Assembly (NCBI GenBank): GCA_964588285.1
Contig: CAZPNX010000001.1
Coordinates: 1-64,000, forward strand
Origin: CAZPNX01 sp964588285
GTDB taxonomy: Bacteria > Edwardsbacteria > AC1 > EtOH8
Direction: 5' to 3'
Length of the DNA stretch: 64,000 nucleotides
The translations under genes were made by a program, and so were the position numbers. Each line of letters opens with the position of its first letter. The first letter of the stretch is position 1. Below the pieces are notes generated by a model. That model saw only the letters and a program-made list of their open reading frames with translations, did not search any database and was not told the origin of the DNA. Positions 26,802-35,549 of the stretch are shown piece after piece.

Positions 26802-27884
26802 TTACTTGGGAGCCCGGTGGAGCAGCCAGGCGCCCACCATTCCAAATACCAAGTTGGGCAGCCAGGCCGCCAGCAGGGGTGAGAGGGAGCCGCCGTGTCC
26901 TAAGGCCCGTCCCGTCTGGAGGATGCCCCAGAAGGCAAAACAGATGAGCATGGAGACGGCAAAGCTGAGGGCGGCCCCGCTGCGGCGGGCATTGGCCATA
27001 AGAGGAAGGCCGAACAGCAGGATAATAAGGTTGGCGAAGGGAAAAGAGAGCTTGAGATAGAGGTCGACCACCGGCCGACGGACGTCCCCACCGGAGCGGC
27101 GAATGCGGTCAATATATTTGCGCAGCTCGAAAAAGCCCATCTCATCGGGTAGCAGCACCGGCTCCACAAAGTCGGCCGGAGTTTCCGGGCAATCCTCCAA
27201 CACCAGGCTGGCCAGGCTGTCGGCCTGCTCCGAGCCGTCGGGTCCGAAGCGGCGGCGGATGACCCCCGAGAGAACCCAGCGTCCTTCCCGCCATACCCCC
27301 CGGCCTGCGTCGAGGCGCAGCACGATGTTGTGGTTTTTGTCCAGCTGCAGCAGGCTGAGGGAATCCATCACCCCGCGGTCAGCGTCAAGGCGCTTGATGT
27401 AGTATTGGCGGCCCTGAGCTCCGTCGTATAGGAAATGATGGCGAAGGCTGCGGTCCACCTGAGCTTCCTGGCGGATGCGACGGCGCTCCAGCTCTCCCTT
27501 GAGCCGGTTGGTGGCCGGTATCAGGGTCTCGCCCACCGTCAGGGTGGCCAAGCTGACGGCCAAGCCCAGCAGGAAAAGGGGCAGAAAGATGCGGTAGAGG
27601 TGAAGGCCGGCCGCCTTCATGGAGATCATCTCATTATGGCGGGCCAGAGACCCGGTGACGGCCATGCTGGCCAGAAGCATGGCCACCGGCATCACCAGAA
27701 CCGTGATGTAGGGGATCTGATAAAGATAATAGAGAAACGCCAGGGAGACGGTCACCCTGTGGTCTATTAAAAAATCGAGCTTTTCGAAAACATCCACCAG
27801 GACGAATATCAAAATGAAGGCCAACAGGCTGAAAAGCAGGGCCTGGAGAAATTCGGCTAGCAGATAGCGGTCTAAAAGTTTCAT
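26802..27884 (-). CDS. lptG: LPS export ABC transporter permease LptG (YjgP/YjgQ family)
   Basis: 360 residues with the family layout: three N-terminal membrane helices, a periplasmic beta-jellyroll-like domain (about residues 135-265) and three C-terminal helices. The start MKLLDRYLLAEFLQALLFSL and the segment GSLARHNEMISMKAAGLHLYR are typical; the latter is the coupling region to the LptB ATPase. With LptF it takes LPS from the inner membrane and passes it to LptC/LptA. It starts one base after the stop of the upstream lptF gene. lptB, lptC and lptA are not in this window. Confidence 0.9.
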   Translation of the reverse strand: MKLLDRYLLAEFLQALLFSLLAFILIFVLVDVFEKLDFLIDHRVTVSLAFLYYLYQIPYITVLVMPVAMLLASMAVTGSLARHNEMISMKAAGLHLYRIFLPLFLLGLAVSLATLTVGETLIPATNRLKGELERRRIRQEAQVDRSLRHHFLYDGAQGRQYYIKRLDADRGVMDSLSLLQLDKNHNIVLRLDAGRGVWREGRWVLSGVIRRRFGPDGSEQADSLASLVLEDCPETPADFVEPVLLPDEMGFFELRKYIDRIRRSGGDVRRPVVDLYLKLSFPFANLIILLFGLPLMANARRSGAALSFAVSMLICFAFWGILQTGRALGHGGSLSPLLAAWLPNLVFGMVGAWLLHRAPK

Positions 27885-27885
27885 C

Positions 27886-29121
27886 TCAAAGATCTCCTTG
27901 TCCGGAACGGGTGCGGCGCCGAACCAGCCTCAGTTCCCATTGCTGCTTCAGGGTCAAAGCCAGGCCGCAGCAACCCAATATGATATTGGCCGCCCACATG
28001 GCCAGAACCGGAGACATCAGCTGTCGATCGGCCAGCTCTTCGCCGCCGATGAGGCAGGCCCAGTAAAGCAGGAAGAAAGCCAGGGACAGCCCGGCGCTGA
28101 CGCCGAAGCCACCCCGCCGGGTAACGACACCTAAAGAGGCCCCCAACAGGACAAAGACGATGCAGGCGGCCGGGATGGCCAGCTTTTTCTGAATCTCAAC
28201 CTCCAGGCTTCTTTTCTGGCGACACTGGCTCTTGATGTCGTTTTCCAGCTGCTGACGTTGCCAGTCCGCCGATGGGCCGGCTCCGGAAAGCTGGGCGCGC
28301 AGCGGAGCCACCTGGCTGTCGATTTTAGCGATGGCTTGGCGCATCATGGCGATGGACATCTCGCGGTCTCCCCGATGCTCCCGGACTTGATGCCGAATCT
28401 TATCGTCCAGAGGTAGGTTGATGGTGTGGCGGGAGAAACTCATGCGGTGGTAGCGGCCGGGATCGCCGGCGTCCAGTTCGTGGATCTCGCCCCGGGACAA
28501 CTCCAGGCGCAGTACGTTAAGATCGGGCAGGGATATCAGCCGGCCTTTTTCGGCGATGATGGTGCGGGGAGTGGCGCCCACCCCCTGCTCGTAGATGGTG
28601 ATGCCGTAAAGTTGGGATTTGGCCTCATCCACTCGCCGAATGAGAATGTTATAGCCGGGGAAGTCGCTGATAAAGGCGTTTTCCTGAAGCTTGACGGCCG
28701 GCTTGGCCTGGTGGATGTCCATCAGAAGATTTTTGAAGGCGTGGTTGGCTTCGGGCAGCACCCGGTCGGAAAACCAGAAAAGGCCCAGGCAGATCAGGAC
28801 CGAGGCCATTCCGGGGAAGGCCAGCAGCCTGGCAAAAGAAACACCGCTGGAGCGCAGGGCGGTGAACTCGTTGTCCTGGGTGAGGCGGCCGAAGGTCATC
28901 AGCACCGACACCAGCACCGCCATGGGCACAGTCAGGGCGACGATGTTGGGTAGGCCCAGGCCGAAAAGCTTTATCACCAAGCCCAGAGGTACCTTCTTGT
29001 TGACGAACAGGTTGATCAGCTCGAACAGCCGATCCATCAGCAAGATGAAGGTGCACACCGACAATGCCAGCAGGAAAGGCGCCAGGTGTTCGCGAAGCAG
29101 GTAGCGATCTATAATGCGCAA
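27886..29121 (-). CDS. lptF: LPS export ABC transporter permease LptF (YjgP/YjgQ family)
   Basis: 411 residues, same architecture as LptG. N-terminal RIIDRYLLREHLAPFLLALS, then GRLTQDNEFTALRSSGVSFAR as the coupling region. It is longer than LptG because of an insert around residues 255-320 with a strongly charged, Gln/Lys-rich helix (about QLENDIKSQCRQKRSLEVEI) before the last membrane helices, which looks like a coiled coil. First gene of the two-gene minus-strand operon; the assignment F versus G rests on order and on the N-terminal sequence. Confidence 0.88.
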   Translation of the reverse strand: MRIIDRYLLREHLAPFLLALSVCTFILLMDRLFELINLFVNKKVPLGLVIKLFGLGLPNIVALTVPMAVLVSVLMTFGRLTQDNEFTALRSSGVSFARLLAFPGMASVLICLGLFWFSDRVLPEANHAFKNLLMDIHQAKPAVKLQENAFISDFPGYNILIRRVDEAKSQLYGITIYEQGVGATPRTIIAEKGRLISLPDLNVLRLELSRGEIHELDAGDPGRYHRMSFSRHTINLPLDDKIRHQVREHRGDREMSIAMMRQAIAKIDSQVAPLRAQLSGAGPSADWQRQQLENDIKSQCRQKRSLEVEIQKKLAIPAACIVFVLLGASLGVVTRRGGFGVSAGLSLAFFLLYWACLIGGEELADRQLMSPVLAMWAANIILGCCGLALTLKQQWELRLVRRRTRSGQGDL

Positions 29122-29226
29122 GGGTCGAATATCTTTTGATTCACGGATGCAAAGAGATATTTGATTTTTCAGGTATCGTCAGAGCGGGCCGGATCAAGGT
29201 AACCGGGCACGGGCCTTACATCCATA

Positions 29227-29255
29227 ATATTAACCTTTATCGGCTGAAATATCAA
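29227..29255 (-). promoter_or_regulatory. Predicted sigma-70-type promoter of lptFG
   Basis: On the minus strand TTGATA (29255-29250) and TAATAT (29232-29227) are separated by exactly 17 bases. The leader to the lptF start would be about 100 bases. The region is shared with the divergent sprA gene, for which I could not identify a convincing promoter. Confidence 0.55.
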
Positions 29256-29300
29256 GATTTATCTGTTGCCATCAACTGGCGGGTATGATAAACTAAAGCC

Positions 29301-32300
29301 ATGCCTAAAAGTAGGCTCAAGATAATTAAGGCTGCCGCCGGGCTGCTTTTGCTATTGCTGGCGGGAAAGCTGGAGGCCCAGGGCTTTGGGGCCATGGATT
29401 CCCTGGCCGGGACAGTGGCCGGCCGCGACCTGCAGATGCCCGCCACCACTGTTCAGTACGATCCCGACCTCGACCTCTGGCTGGAGCAGGAACTGGCCCA
29501 GGGCATCGTCTTTGATCTGCGCTACCGCACCTTTGATGGTCAATGGCAGAGGCGGAGGGAGGAATCGTTGGAATCCCTGACCAGGGCCAGCCGCTACGAT
29601 TTTCTCTCCAAACCGGCCGAAGCCAGGACCGGCGAAGGGCTGATCCCGGATATCTCGGTGCCTCTGCCGGGGCTGGACAAAGTGCTGGGGGCCGGGGCCC
29701 AGGTCAAGATCAACGGCAATCAGAAGATCTCGGTGGGCGGCGAGCAGACGGTCTATCCCAACAGCAAGAGCACCTCGGAGCTGGAGAGGGCCCGAAGCAA
29801 TTTCGACCTGAAGATCAAGCAGGAGCAGCGCATCAACTTGGAGGGGGTTATCGGCGACCGTGTCCACGTGCTCATCGACCACGACAGCCAGGCCGATATC
29901 GACAAAAAAAGCAAGGTGCGGCTGCGCTACGAGGGCAAGGAGGACGAAATCATAGAAAGCCTGGAGGCCGGGGACACCGAGTTCTCCATCCAGGGCTCCT
30001 CTCTGGTGGGCGGCCTGACCACGGTCCACAAGGGCCTGTTCGGCATAAAGGGGGTGGCCCGGCTGGGGGGACTGGAGCTTTCGGCCATCGCCAGCAAGGA
30101 CGAGGGCCAGAGCCAAAGCGAAAGCTATACCGGCCAGAGCCAGAAGGACAGTTTCGCTTTGCGCGATTACGAGTTCATCAACTATCGATTCTATCGTCTG
30201 CCCCTGGCCCAGGGCGACTCCATCATGGACCTGCGGGTCTACGTCAACGACAACACCCAGACCAGCCAGGCCATCAATGCCTGGCTCCTGGACCACAGCT
30301 GGCGGGACTTCGGCTATGACCCCAGCCGGGTTGACACCCTCTACGGCAGCCTGACCCAGATCATGCTTAAGGAGAACCTTACCGACTACGTGCTGGATGA
30401 CCGCCGCAACGGGATTCTGTACACCCGGCACAGCCTGGACCGCAGCCACATCATGGCGGTGGCCATGAAGGTCTACAATCCGGGATACGGCGTCCGCTAC
30501 TATCCGGATTCCACCGCCTTCTATCCCGGAGTCTTCATCAACCCCAACCTGGCGGTGATGAAGCGAAGCAACCCCCAGCCTCCGGACAGCATCAACGGCT
30601 ACAGCTGGCTCTATCAGGAGCGGCGTTTCTACGACCTGCGCAAGCCGCAGATTATCCAGTCCAGCCTCAAGATCAGGATCTACAAGGACACCGGGGAGAA
30701 TGTGTTGTTGGAGCGCGACACCCTGATGCCGGGCCGGCCGACCTTCATCCACCGGCTGGGGCTGGACCGTGACGACAACGGCGAAATCGACCCCGATTTC
30801 CTCCGCCTGGGCGACGAGGGTTTCTTCTATTTCCCCTATAGCGAACCGTTCGCCATGGACAGTCTGCTTACGGATCCCAACACCGTCATCTACCGCAAGG
30901 TTGACCCCGAGCCCAGCGACTCCAAATACCGGGTGGTGATAACCTTCCTGACGTCCACCGCCATTTTCAACCTGAGGGCGCCGGGCCGCATCATCGAGGG
31001 CAGCGTCAAAGTCTATGTCGGCGGACAGCTGCTGCCAGAGAGCGATTACCAAATGGACTACGACACGGGATTGATTACCTTTACCGCGGCGGCTTCGGAC
31101 CGCATCAACCGGCCGGACGTCCAACTGAAGATAGACTATCAATACTATCCCATCTTCGCCTTAGGATCCAAGACTCTGGCCGGGGTCCGCGGCCTCTACA
31201 AGTTCAACGAATCGTCCCAGCTGGGGGCCACCTGGATGTACCGCAGCGAACGGACGCCCGAGGACAAGCCGCGCTTGGGCGAAGAGCCGCGGCGCATCAT
31301 CGTAGCCGGAGTTGACGGAAGTTTTACAGCCAAGCCCGAGCTGATGACCAGGTTGGCCGATGCCCTACCCGGAGTCGAGACAGAAGCCCCCTCCCGGATG
31401 AGCTTTTCTGGCGAGGCGGCCGCCAATTTTCCCAACCCCAACACCAAGGGTCAGGTCTATATAGATGACATGGACGGGGCCAAGCTTTCCGACGAGTTCA
31501 CCCTGTCGCGGCTCAATTGGGCCCGCTCCAGCGTTCCGACCGGCAAGCAGGCGTCCCAGCTGGCCCGGACCTTCTATTGGTACAACCCCCGCAACCGGGT
31601 TACCATGGGCGAGCTCAACCCCAACCTAACCGACCCGGCCGAACGCTCCCAGCAGCTGACCACCCTCAAGATGCACTTAGTGCCGGACACGGCCGCCGGG
31701 CCGGCCGATTCCTCTTGGGCCGGGATCACCACAGTCCTCAGCAAGACGGGTTTGGATCTCACGGAGCGCCGGCTGCTGAATGTTTGGGTGAGGTCGATAC
31801 GGAGCGATCAGCCGACGGCCGGCCAGGGAAAGCTGCATATCGACATCGGCAAGAGCATCCACGAGGACCAGGCCCGGCGCAACGCAGCCGGTCTGCTGGT
31901 GGGGCCCAACGATTCGGTGAACGGAGAGCCTCTGAGCGCCGCCGGGGAGCAGGTGACCACCGACGCCAACGATATCGGCATCGACGGCTTCGCCAACGGC
32001 AGCCCCTACGATGACGGCAGCGACGACTTCAACCGGGACGACTCCACCCGGATGAACGGCACCGAGGGCAACGGCTACTACGACACCGAGGACCTGCTGT
32101 TGACCGGCAAGCCGCTGGGGACGCCCTACGGCACCCCTCAGAACAACTACCACACCTTCAGCTTCGATCTTTCCGGCGGCTCGGGTTGGCAGAAACTGAC
32201 GATCGCCTTGGACAGCGCCCGGCAGGTGGGCAACATCGCCCGGAACGAATGGAACAATCTGGTCTACGCCCGGGTCTGGATGGACGGGCTGTCGGCGCCG

Positions 32301-34922
32301 GGCGACATAGAATTGGCCATGGTCGAGGTCACCGGCAACCGCTGGCTTTCCCAGGGGGTGGCCACCGAGGACACGGCCAATCCGGTGGATCCGCAATCCG
32401 AACGTTTTGACATCAGCGTCAAGAACAACCGGGACGACGCCGACTATTCCCAGAATCCGCCTTACACCCCGGACAAAGACGAACAGGGCCGGGTCAAATT
32501 CGAGCAGAGCCTGGTGTACAAGATCGCCTCCCTGGACTCGGGACATACGGTCAGCGCCAGGAGGAGCCTAAGGGAGGGCGAGAACAACTACACCGGCTAC
32601 CGTACCATGAGGCTCTACGTCCGCAACCACGGCCGGGCGGTGCGGGGCTCGTTCTTCGTCAGGCTGATAGCCAGCGACAGCAACAGCTACTATGAATACC
32701 GGGAGCCGTTGACCGGCTATTGGCGGGACGTGGGCATCGAGCTCGACCGTTTCAGCGATCTTAAAAAGCTGCCCCGGGATTCCGGCCAGATCTTTGTCCG
32801 ACAGGGCAATTACAGCATGCGGGGCCGCCCCAACCTTACCCAGCTATCGCGCATCGCCCTGGGAGCCTATGTCGATGAAAACGTCGCCACCGGGGACAAC
32901 GTCGAGGTTTGGTTCGACGACCTGCGGCTGGACGACGTTCGTCGCGACGGAGGCGCCGCCATGATCACCCGGCTGGACCTGGGCTTCGCCGATCTGCTAG
33001 ATGTCAACCTGAGCTACAACGACCGGAGCAGCCATTTCTATCGGATCGATGAGAGGCCGCCGACTTCGGGCAGCCGCAGCCAGGCCTTTGGGGCCAGCGG
33101 CACCATCAGGCTTCATAAGTTTTTCCTGGAGAAGCTGGGGCTGACCCTGCCGCTAACCTACCGTTATGCCGCCAGCAACACCTATCCCGAATTCGGCCGG
33201 GACGATATCCGTTTGAACAAGGAGGAGAGCCGGGAGGAAGCGACGCGCCGCCGGGAATTGGGCTTTGGGGCCGGCATCAGCAAAAGCCTGTCCAAGTATT
33301 GGCTGACCAACCTGACGGTGGACCGTCTGTCTCCCTCTGTCAGCTGGAGCCGGAACACCGGACGGGATCCCAATTCGGCCGACAGCAACACCACCCTCAC
33401 CATGGCTTTGGGCTACCGTTGGTCCCCGGCGACTCGGAGGGAGCTCAAGGTATTCCGGGGTTGGAAACTTTCCTACCTGCCCTCCAACCTCTCTTGGGAC
33501 TGGAATAGCTCACAAACCAGGATATGGCGCTGGGACAAGCTGGCCAATGTGGTGAGCACTGTCGGCAGCGGCCGGACCCGCACTGCCCAAGGCCAGTTCG
33601 GCTGGCAGCCGGTGGAGCAGCTGACCTACAGTTTTGGCACCCAGCGCAACCTGCTGCAGAAAAGGATGGCCGGCCATCTGGCCCAGAGGCTGGGGCTGGG
33701 TTCGGAGGTGGGCCGCAATCAGAGTATAGATTACCGCACCAACGTCAAATGGCTGAAGGTGGTTCAACCCACCGTCTCCTACACCGTCCGGTACAACGAG
33801 AGCCACCAGATGTACGGAGGCCAGGCCGGCGCCGACTCGGTGGACGTTATGGCCACCACCAACTCCAACAGCTTTTCCTCATCGGCCGGATTGGGCCTGG
33901 GCAAATGGATGTCCTTCTTGACCGGGCTGCGAAACGAGAAGCACGACACCTCGGCCGAAGCCGGCAGTCCCAGGTGGGCGGTGATCCAGTTGGAGAAGTT
34001 CTTCAAGAGATGGAACGGAGTCTCGCTGGAATTTTCCCAGACCAAGTCCAGCCAGACTTCGGGACTGTTGAGCCGGCCCGGATTTCTCTATCAGATCGGA
34101 TGGCAAAGGGATCCTTCAGGCATCGCCCGCTACCGGCAGGCCGGCTCGGATCAGAGCAGTTTGGGCAACAACTATTCGGCCACCACCCAGGCGTCTATGG
34201 GAAGGATAAGCCTGGACCTGGCCTGGAGGCTGGGCGATGAATGGAGGTGGTCGGGAGGCGTCACCAGCAGCCGCCGAAGCTTGACCTGGCCGGACGTCAG
34301 GGCCACCATGGGGTCTCTGGAGAGGCTGGGTTTTTGGAGGAAGGCCATGTCCAGCTCCAGCCTGACCGCCAACTACAGCCTGACCGCCGACAGCAGCTGG
34401 CAGCAGGACCGCGGATTTTTAAGCAAGGGCCAAAGGCAGAGGATAGGAGCCGCCTGGAACGGCCGCTGGAAGAACCAAATCAACTCAGACCTGTCGGCCG
34501 ATTATTCGCTGGAGGAAACCCGCGAGCCCAACCAGAACTATCCCGACGGCATCTTCCACAAGGTGACCTCCAGCCGCAAGCTTTCCACTTCGCTCTCCTA
34601 TGCTTTCAGCGCCCCCAAGGGACTGGTGCTGAATTTTGGCAAGCTGGGTAAGCGACGCTTTAGATTCACAAGCTCCTTGAGCATGTCGCTGCGGGCCGAG
34701 TACACCGAGCGCGAGGAGAAAAGCAACTCGGTCGCCTCCAGGGATCTGGTGCCGTCGCGGCGTAGCCAGGAACTTTCTGTAGCCCCCAGCGCCAGCTACA
34801 ATTTCTCCCGCAGCATTACCGGAAACCTGGCTATGGAGTACGCCTTCAACAAAGACAGGATCTCCTCGGTCAACAATTGGCGCCGCTATAGCCTTAACGC
34901 CGCGGTGGATATCAAGTTCTGA
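29301..34922 (+). CDS. sprA: Cell-surface protein SprA/Sov, outer-membrane translocon of the type IX secretion system
   Basis: 1873 residues. A signal peptide (about residues 1-26) ends with LEAQ. Typical SprA stretches follow: GNQKISVGGEQTVYP, EGVIGDRVHVLIDHDSQADI, RYEGKEDEIIESLEAGDTEF and GIKGVARLGGLELSAIASK. The C-terminal third has many alternating aromatic and polar strands, fitting the very large single-chain barrel of SprA, and the chain ends in an aromatic-rich strand with terminal Phe (AVDIKF), as outer-membrane barrels do. It would form the pore through which T9SS cargo crosses the outer membrane. Length is somewhat below the 2,300-2,500 residues of Bacteroidetes SprA. No other T9SS gene is visible here. 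Confidence 0.9.
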   Translation: MPKSRLKIIKAAAGLLLLLLAGKLEAQGFGAMDSLAGTVAGRDLQMPATTVQYDPDLDLWLEQELAQGIVFDLRYRTFDGQWQRRREESLESLTRASRYDFLSKPAEARTGEGLIPDISVPLPGLDKVLGAGAQVKINGNQKISVGGEQTVYPNSKSTSELERARSNFDLKIKQEQRINLEGVIGDRVHVLIDHDSQADIDKKSKVRLRYEGKEDEIIESLEAGDTEFSIQGSSLVGGLTTVHKGLFGIKGVARLGGLELSAIASKDEGQSQSESYTGQSQKDSFALRDYEFINYRFYRLPLAQGDSIMDLRVYVNDNTQTSQAINAWLLDHSWRDFGYDPSRVDTLYGSLTQIMLKENLTDYVLDDRRNGILYTRHSLDRSHIMAVAMKVYNPGYGVRYYPDSTAFYPGVFINPNLAVMKRSNPQPPDSINGYSWLYQERRFYDLRKPQIIQSSLKIRIYKDTGENVLLERDTLMPGRPTFIHRLGLDRDDNGEIDPDFLRLGDEGFFYFPYSEPFAMDSLLTDPNTVIYRKVDPEPSDSKYRVVITFLTSTAIFNLRAPGRIIEGSVKVYVGGQLLPESDYQMDYDTGLITFTAAASDRINRPDVQLKIDYQYYPIFALGSKTLAGVRGLYKFNESSQLGATWMYRSERTPEDKPRLGEEPRRIIVAGVDGSFTAKPELMTRLADALPGVETEAPSRMSFSGEAAANFPNPNTKGQVYIDDMDGAKLSDEFTLSRLNWARSSVPTGKQASQLARTFYWYNPRNRVTMGELNPNLTDPAERSQQLTTLKMHLVPDTAAGPADSSWAGITTVLSKTGLDLTERRLLNVWVRSIRSDQPTAGQGKLHIDIGKSIHEDQARRNAAGLLVGPNDSVNGEPLSAAGEQVTTDANDIGIDGFANGSPYDDGSDDFNRDDSTRMNGTEGNGYYDTEDLLLTGKPLGTPYGTPQNNYHTFSFDLSGGSGWQKLTIALDSARQVGNIARNEWNNLVYARVWMDGLSAPGDIELAMVEVTGNRWLSQGVATEDTANPVDPQSERFDISVKNNRDDADYSQNPPYTPDKDEQGRVKFEQSLVYKIASLDSGHTVSARRSLREGENNYTGYRTMRLYVRNHGRAVRGSFFVRLIASDSNSYYEYREPLTGYWRDVGIELDRFSDLKKLPRDSGQIFVRQGNYSMRGRPNLTQLSRIALGAYVDENVATGDNVEVWFDDLRLDDVRRDGGAAMITRLDLGFADLLDVNLSYNDRSSHFYRIDERPPTSGSRSQAFGASGTIRLHKFFLEKLGLTLPLTYRYAASNTYPEFGRDDIRLNKEESREEATRRRELGFGAGISKSLSKYWLTNLTVDRLSPSVSWSRNTGRDPNSADSNTTLTMALGYRWSPATRRELKVFRGWKLSYLPSNLSWDWNSSQTRIWRWDKLANVVSTVGSGRTRTAQGQFGWQPVEQLTYSFGTQRNLLQKRMAGHLAQRLGLGSEVGRNQSIDYRTNVKWLKVVQPTVSYTVRYNESHQMYGGQAGADSVDVMATTNSNSFSSSAGLGLGKWMSFLTGLRNEKHDTSAEAGSPRWAVIQLEKFFKRWNGVSLEFSQTKSSQTSGLLSRPGFLYQIGWQRDPSGIARYRQAGSDQSSLGNNYSATTQASMGRISLDLAWRLGDEWRWSGGVTSSRRSLTWPDVRATMGSLERLGFWRKAMSSSSLTANYSLTADSSWQQDRGFLSKGQRQRIGAAWNGRWKNQINSDLSADYSLEETREPNQNYPDGIFHKVTSSRKLSTSLSYAFSAPKGLVLNFGKLGKRRFRFTSSLSMSLRAEYTEREEKSNSVASRDLVPSRRSQELSVAPSASYNFSRSITGNLAMEYAFNKDRISSVNNWRRYSLNAAVDIKF

Positions 34923-34997
34923 TCGCAGAAGACCCCGGCCTGCAAATCGGCGGCTCCAGGGATGCTTGAAAAGAGCACAACTTAGGATGGTTTTTTA

Positions 34998-35441
34998 ATG
35001 CTGGGATTAACCAAGGACGAAAAGCTGGTCATCGTTTTCCTCAGCATCAGCCTGGCGGCGGGGAGCTTGTTGTTGCTCTATAAAAGATTTCACCCCTCCT
35101 TCGCTACCGGACTACTCCGGTCGGACAAAGTTCTGCCGGCTCCGCTTACGGATACACTGTTTTCAGAGGCATCAGATTCCCTGCTTTCCCAGGAACCGGC
35201 CGCTGTCCGGACGGAAAAAATTGGTCCCGCCCGGGTTCCCTTGGCTCCGGTAAACATCAACACTGCCGGCCAAAAGACACTGGAAGCCCTGCCGCATATC
35301 GGCCCCTCAATGGCCAAGAGGATCATCGAGTACCGCAGCGCCTCGGGCGGATTTACCAACATCGAGCAACTGGGAAGGGTCAAAGGCATCGGCCCCAAGC
35401 GTCTGGAACAGCTCAGGCAGCATGTGACGGTTGACAGATGA
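34998..35441 (+). CDS. ComEA-like helix-hairpin-helix protein
   Basis: 147 residues. One N-terminal membrane helix (about residues 10-27, LVIVFLSISLAAGSLLLLY), a Pro/Ser-rich linker, and a C-terminal double HhH domain starting VNINTAGQKTLEALPHIGPS and continuing with RVKGIGPKRLEQLR. This is the ComEA arrangement: a membrane-anchored, periplasmic DNA-binding protein used in natural transformation. It stands directly upstream of the type IV pilus genes, which fits DNA uptake through a pilus. A GGCCGGAGG/CCGCCGGCC hairpin follows the stop. Confidence 0.85.
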   Translation: MLGLTKDEKLVIVFLSISLAAGSLLLLYKRFHPSFATGLLRSDKVLPAPLTDTLFSEASDSLLSQEPAAVRTEKIGPARVPLAPVNINTAGQKTLEALPHIGPSMAKRIIEYRSASGGFTNIEQLGRVKGIGPKRLEQLRQHVTVDR

Positions 35442-35442
35442 C

Positions 35443-35476
35443 GGCCGGAGGACAAAGTTTGACCGCCGGCCTTTAT
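35443..35476 (+). terminator. Weak terminator-like hairpin after the ComEA-like gene
   Basis: GGCCGGAGG (35443-35451) pairs with CCGCCGGCC (35463-35471) with one mismatch, followed by TTTATATT. It sits immediately after the stop codon and upstream of a clear new promoter. Confidence 0.5.
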
Positions 35477-35497
35477 ATTCCGGGCTTAGTTTTTTTC

Positions 35498-35526
35498 TTG
35501 ACAAGCTCGGCTGGGTGTGATATAGT
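35498..35526 (+). promoter_or_regulatory. Predicted sigma-70-type promoter of the pilB-pilT-pilC cluster
   Basis: TTGACA (35498-35503), a 17-base spacer and TATAGT (35521-35526), nearly consensus. The first pilB start follows at 35550 with a GGGGAGGAAAGG ribosome-binding site. Confidence 0.75.
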
Positions 35527-35549
35527 AAAATCAAGGGGAGGAAAGGTTT

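Noticed and set aside
26581..27060. Plus-strand open frame of 159 codons overlapping the RNA candidate and the end of lptG
   Set aside because: It runs through the palindromic RNA structure and antisense into lptG, with no ribosome-binding site and no recognisable protein pattern.
29352..31142. Long open frame (596 codons) on the minus strand inside sprA
   Set aside because: It is a mirror of the GC-rich sprA coding sequence; composition is Val/Gly/Gln/His-rich without any domain, and sprA itself matches its family throughout.
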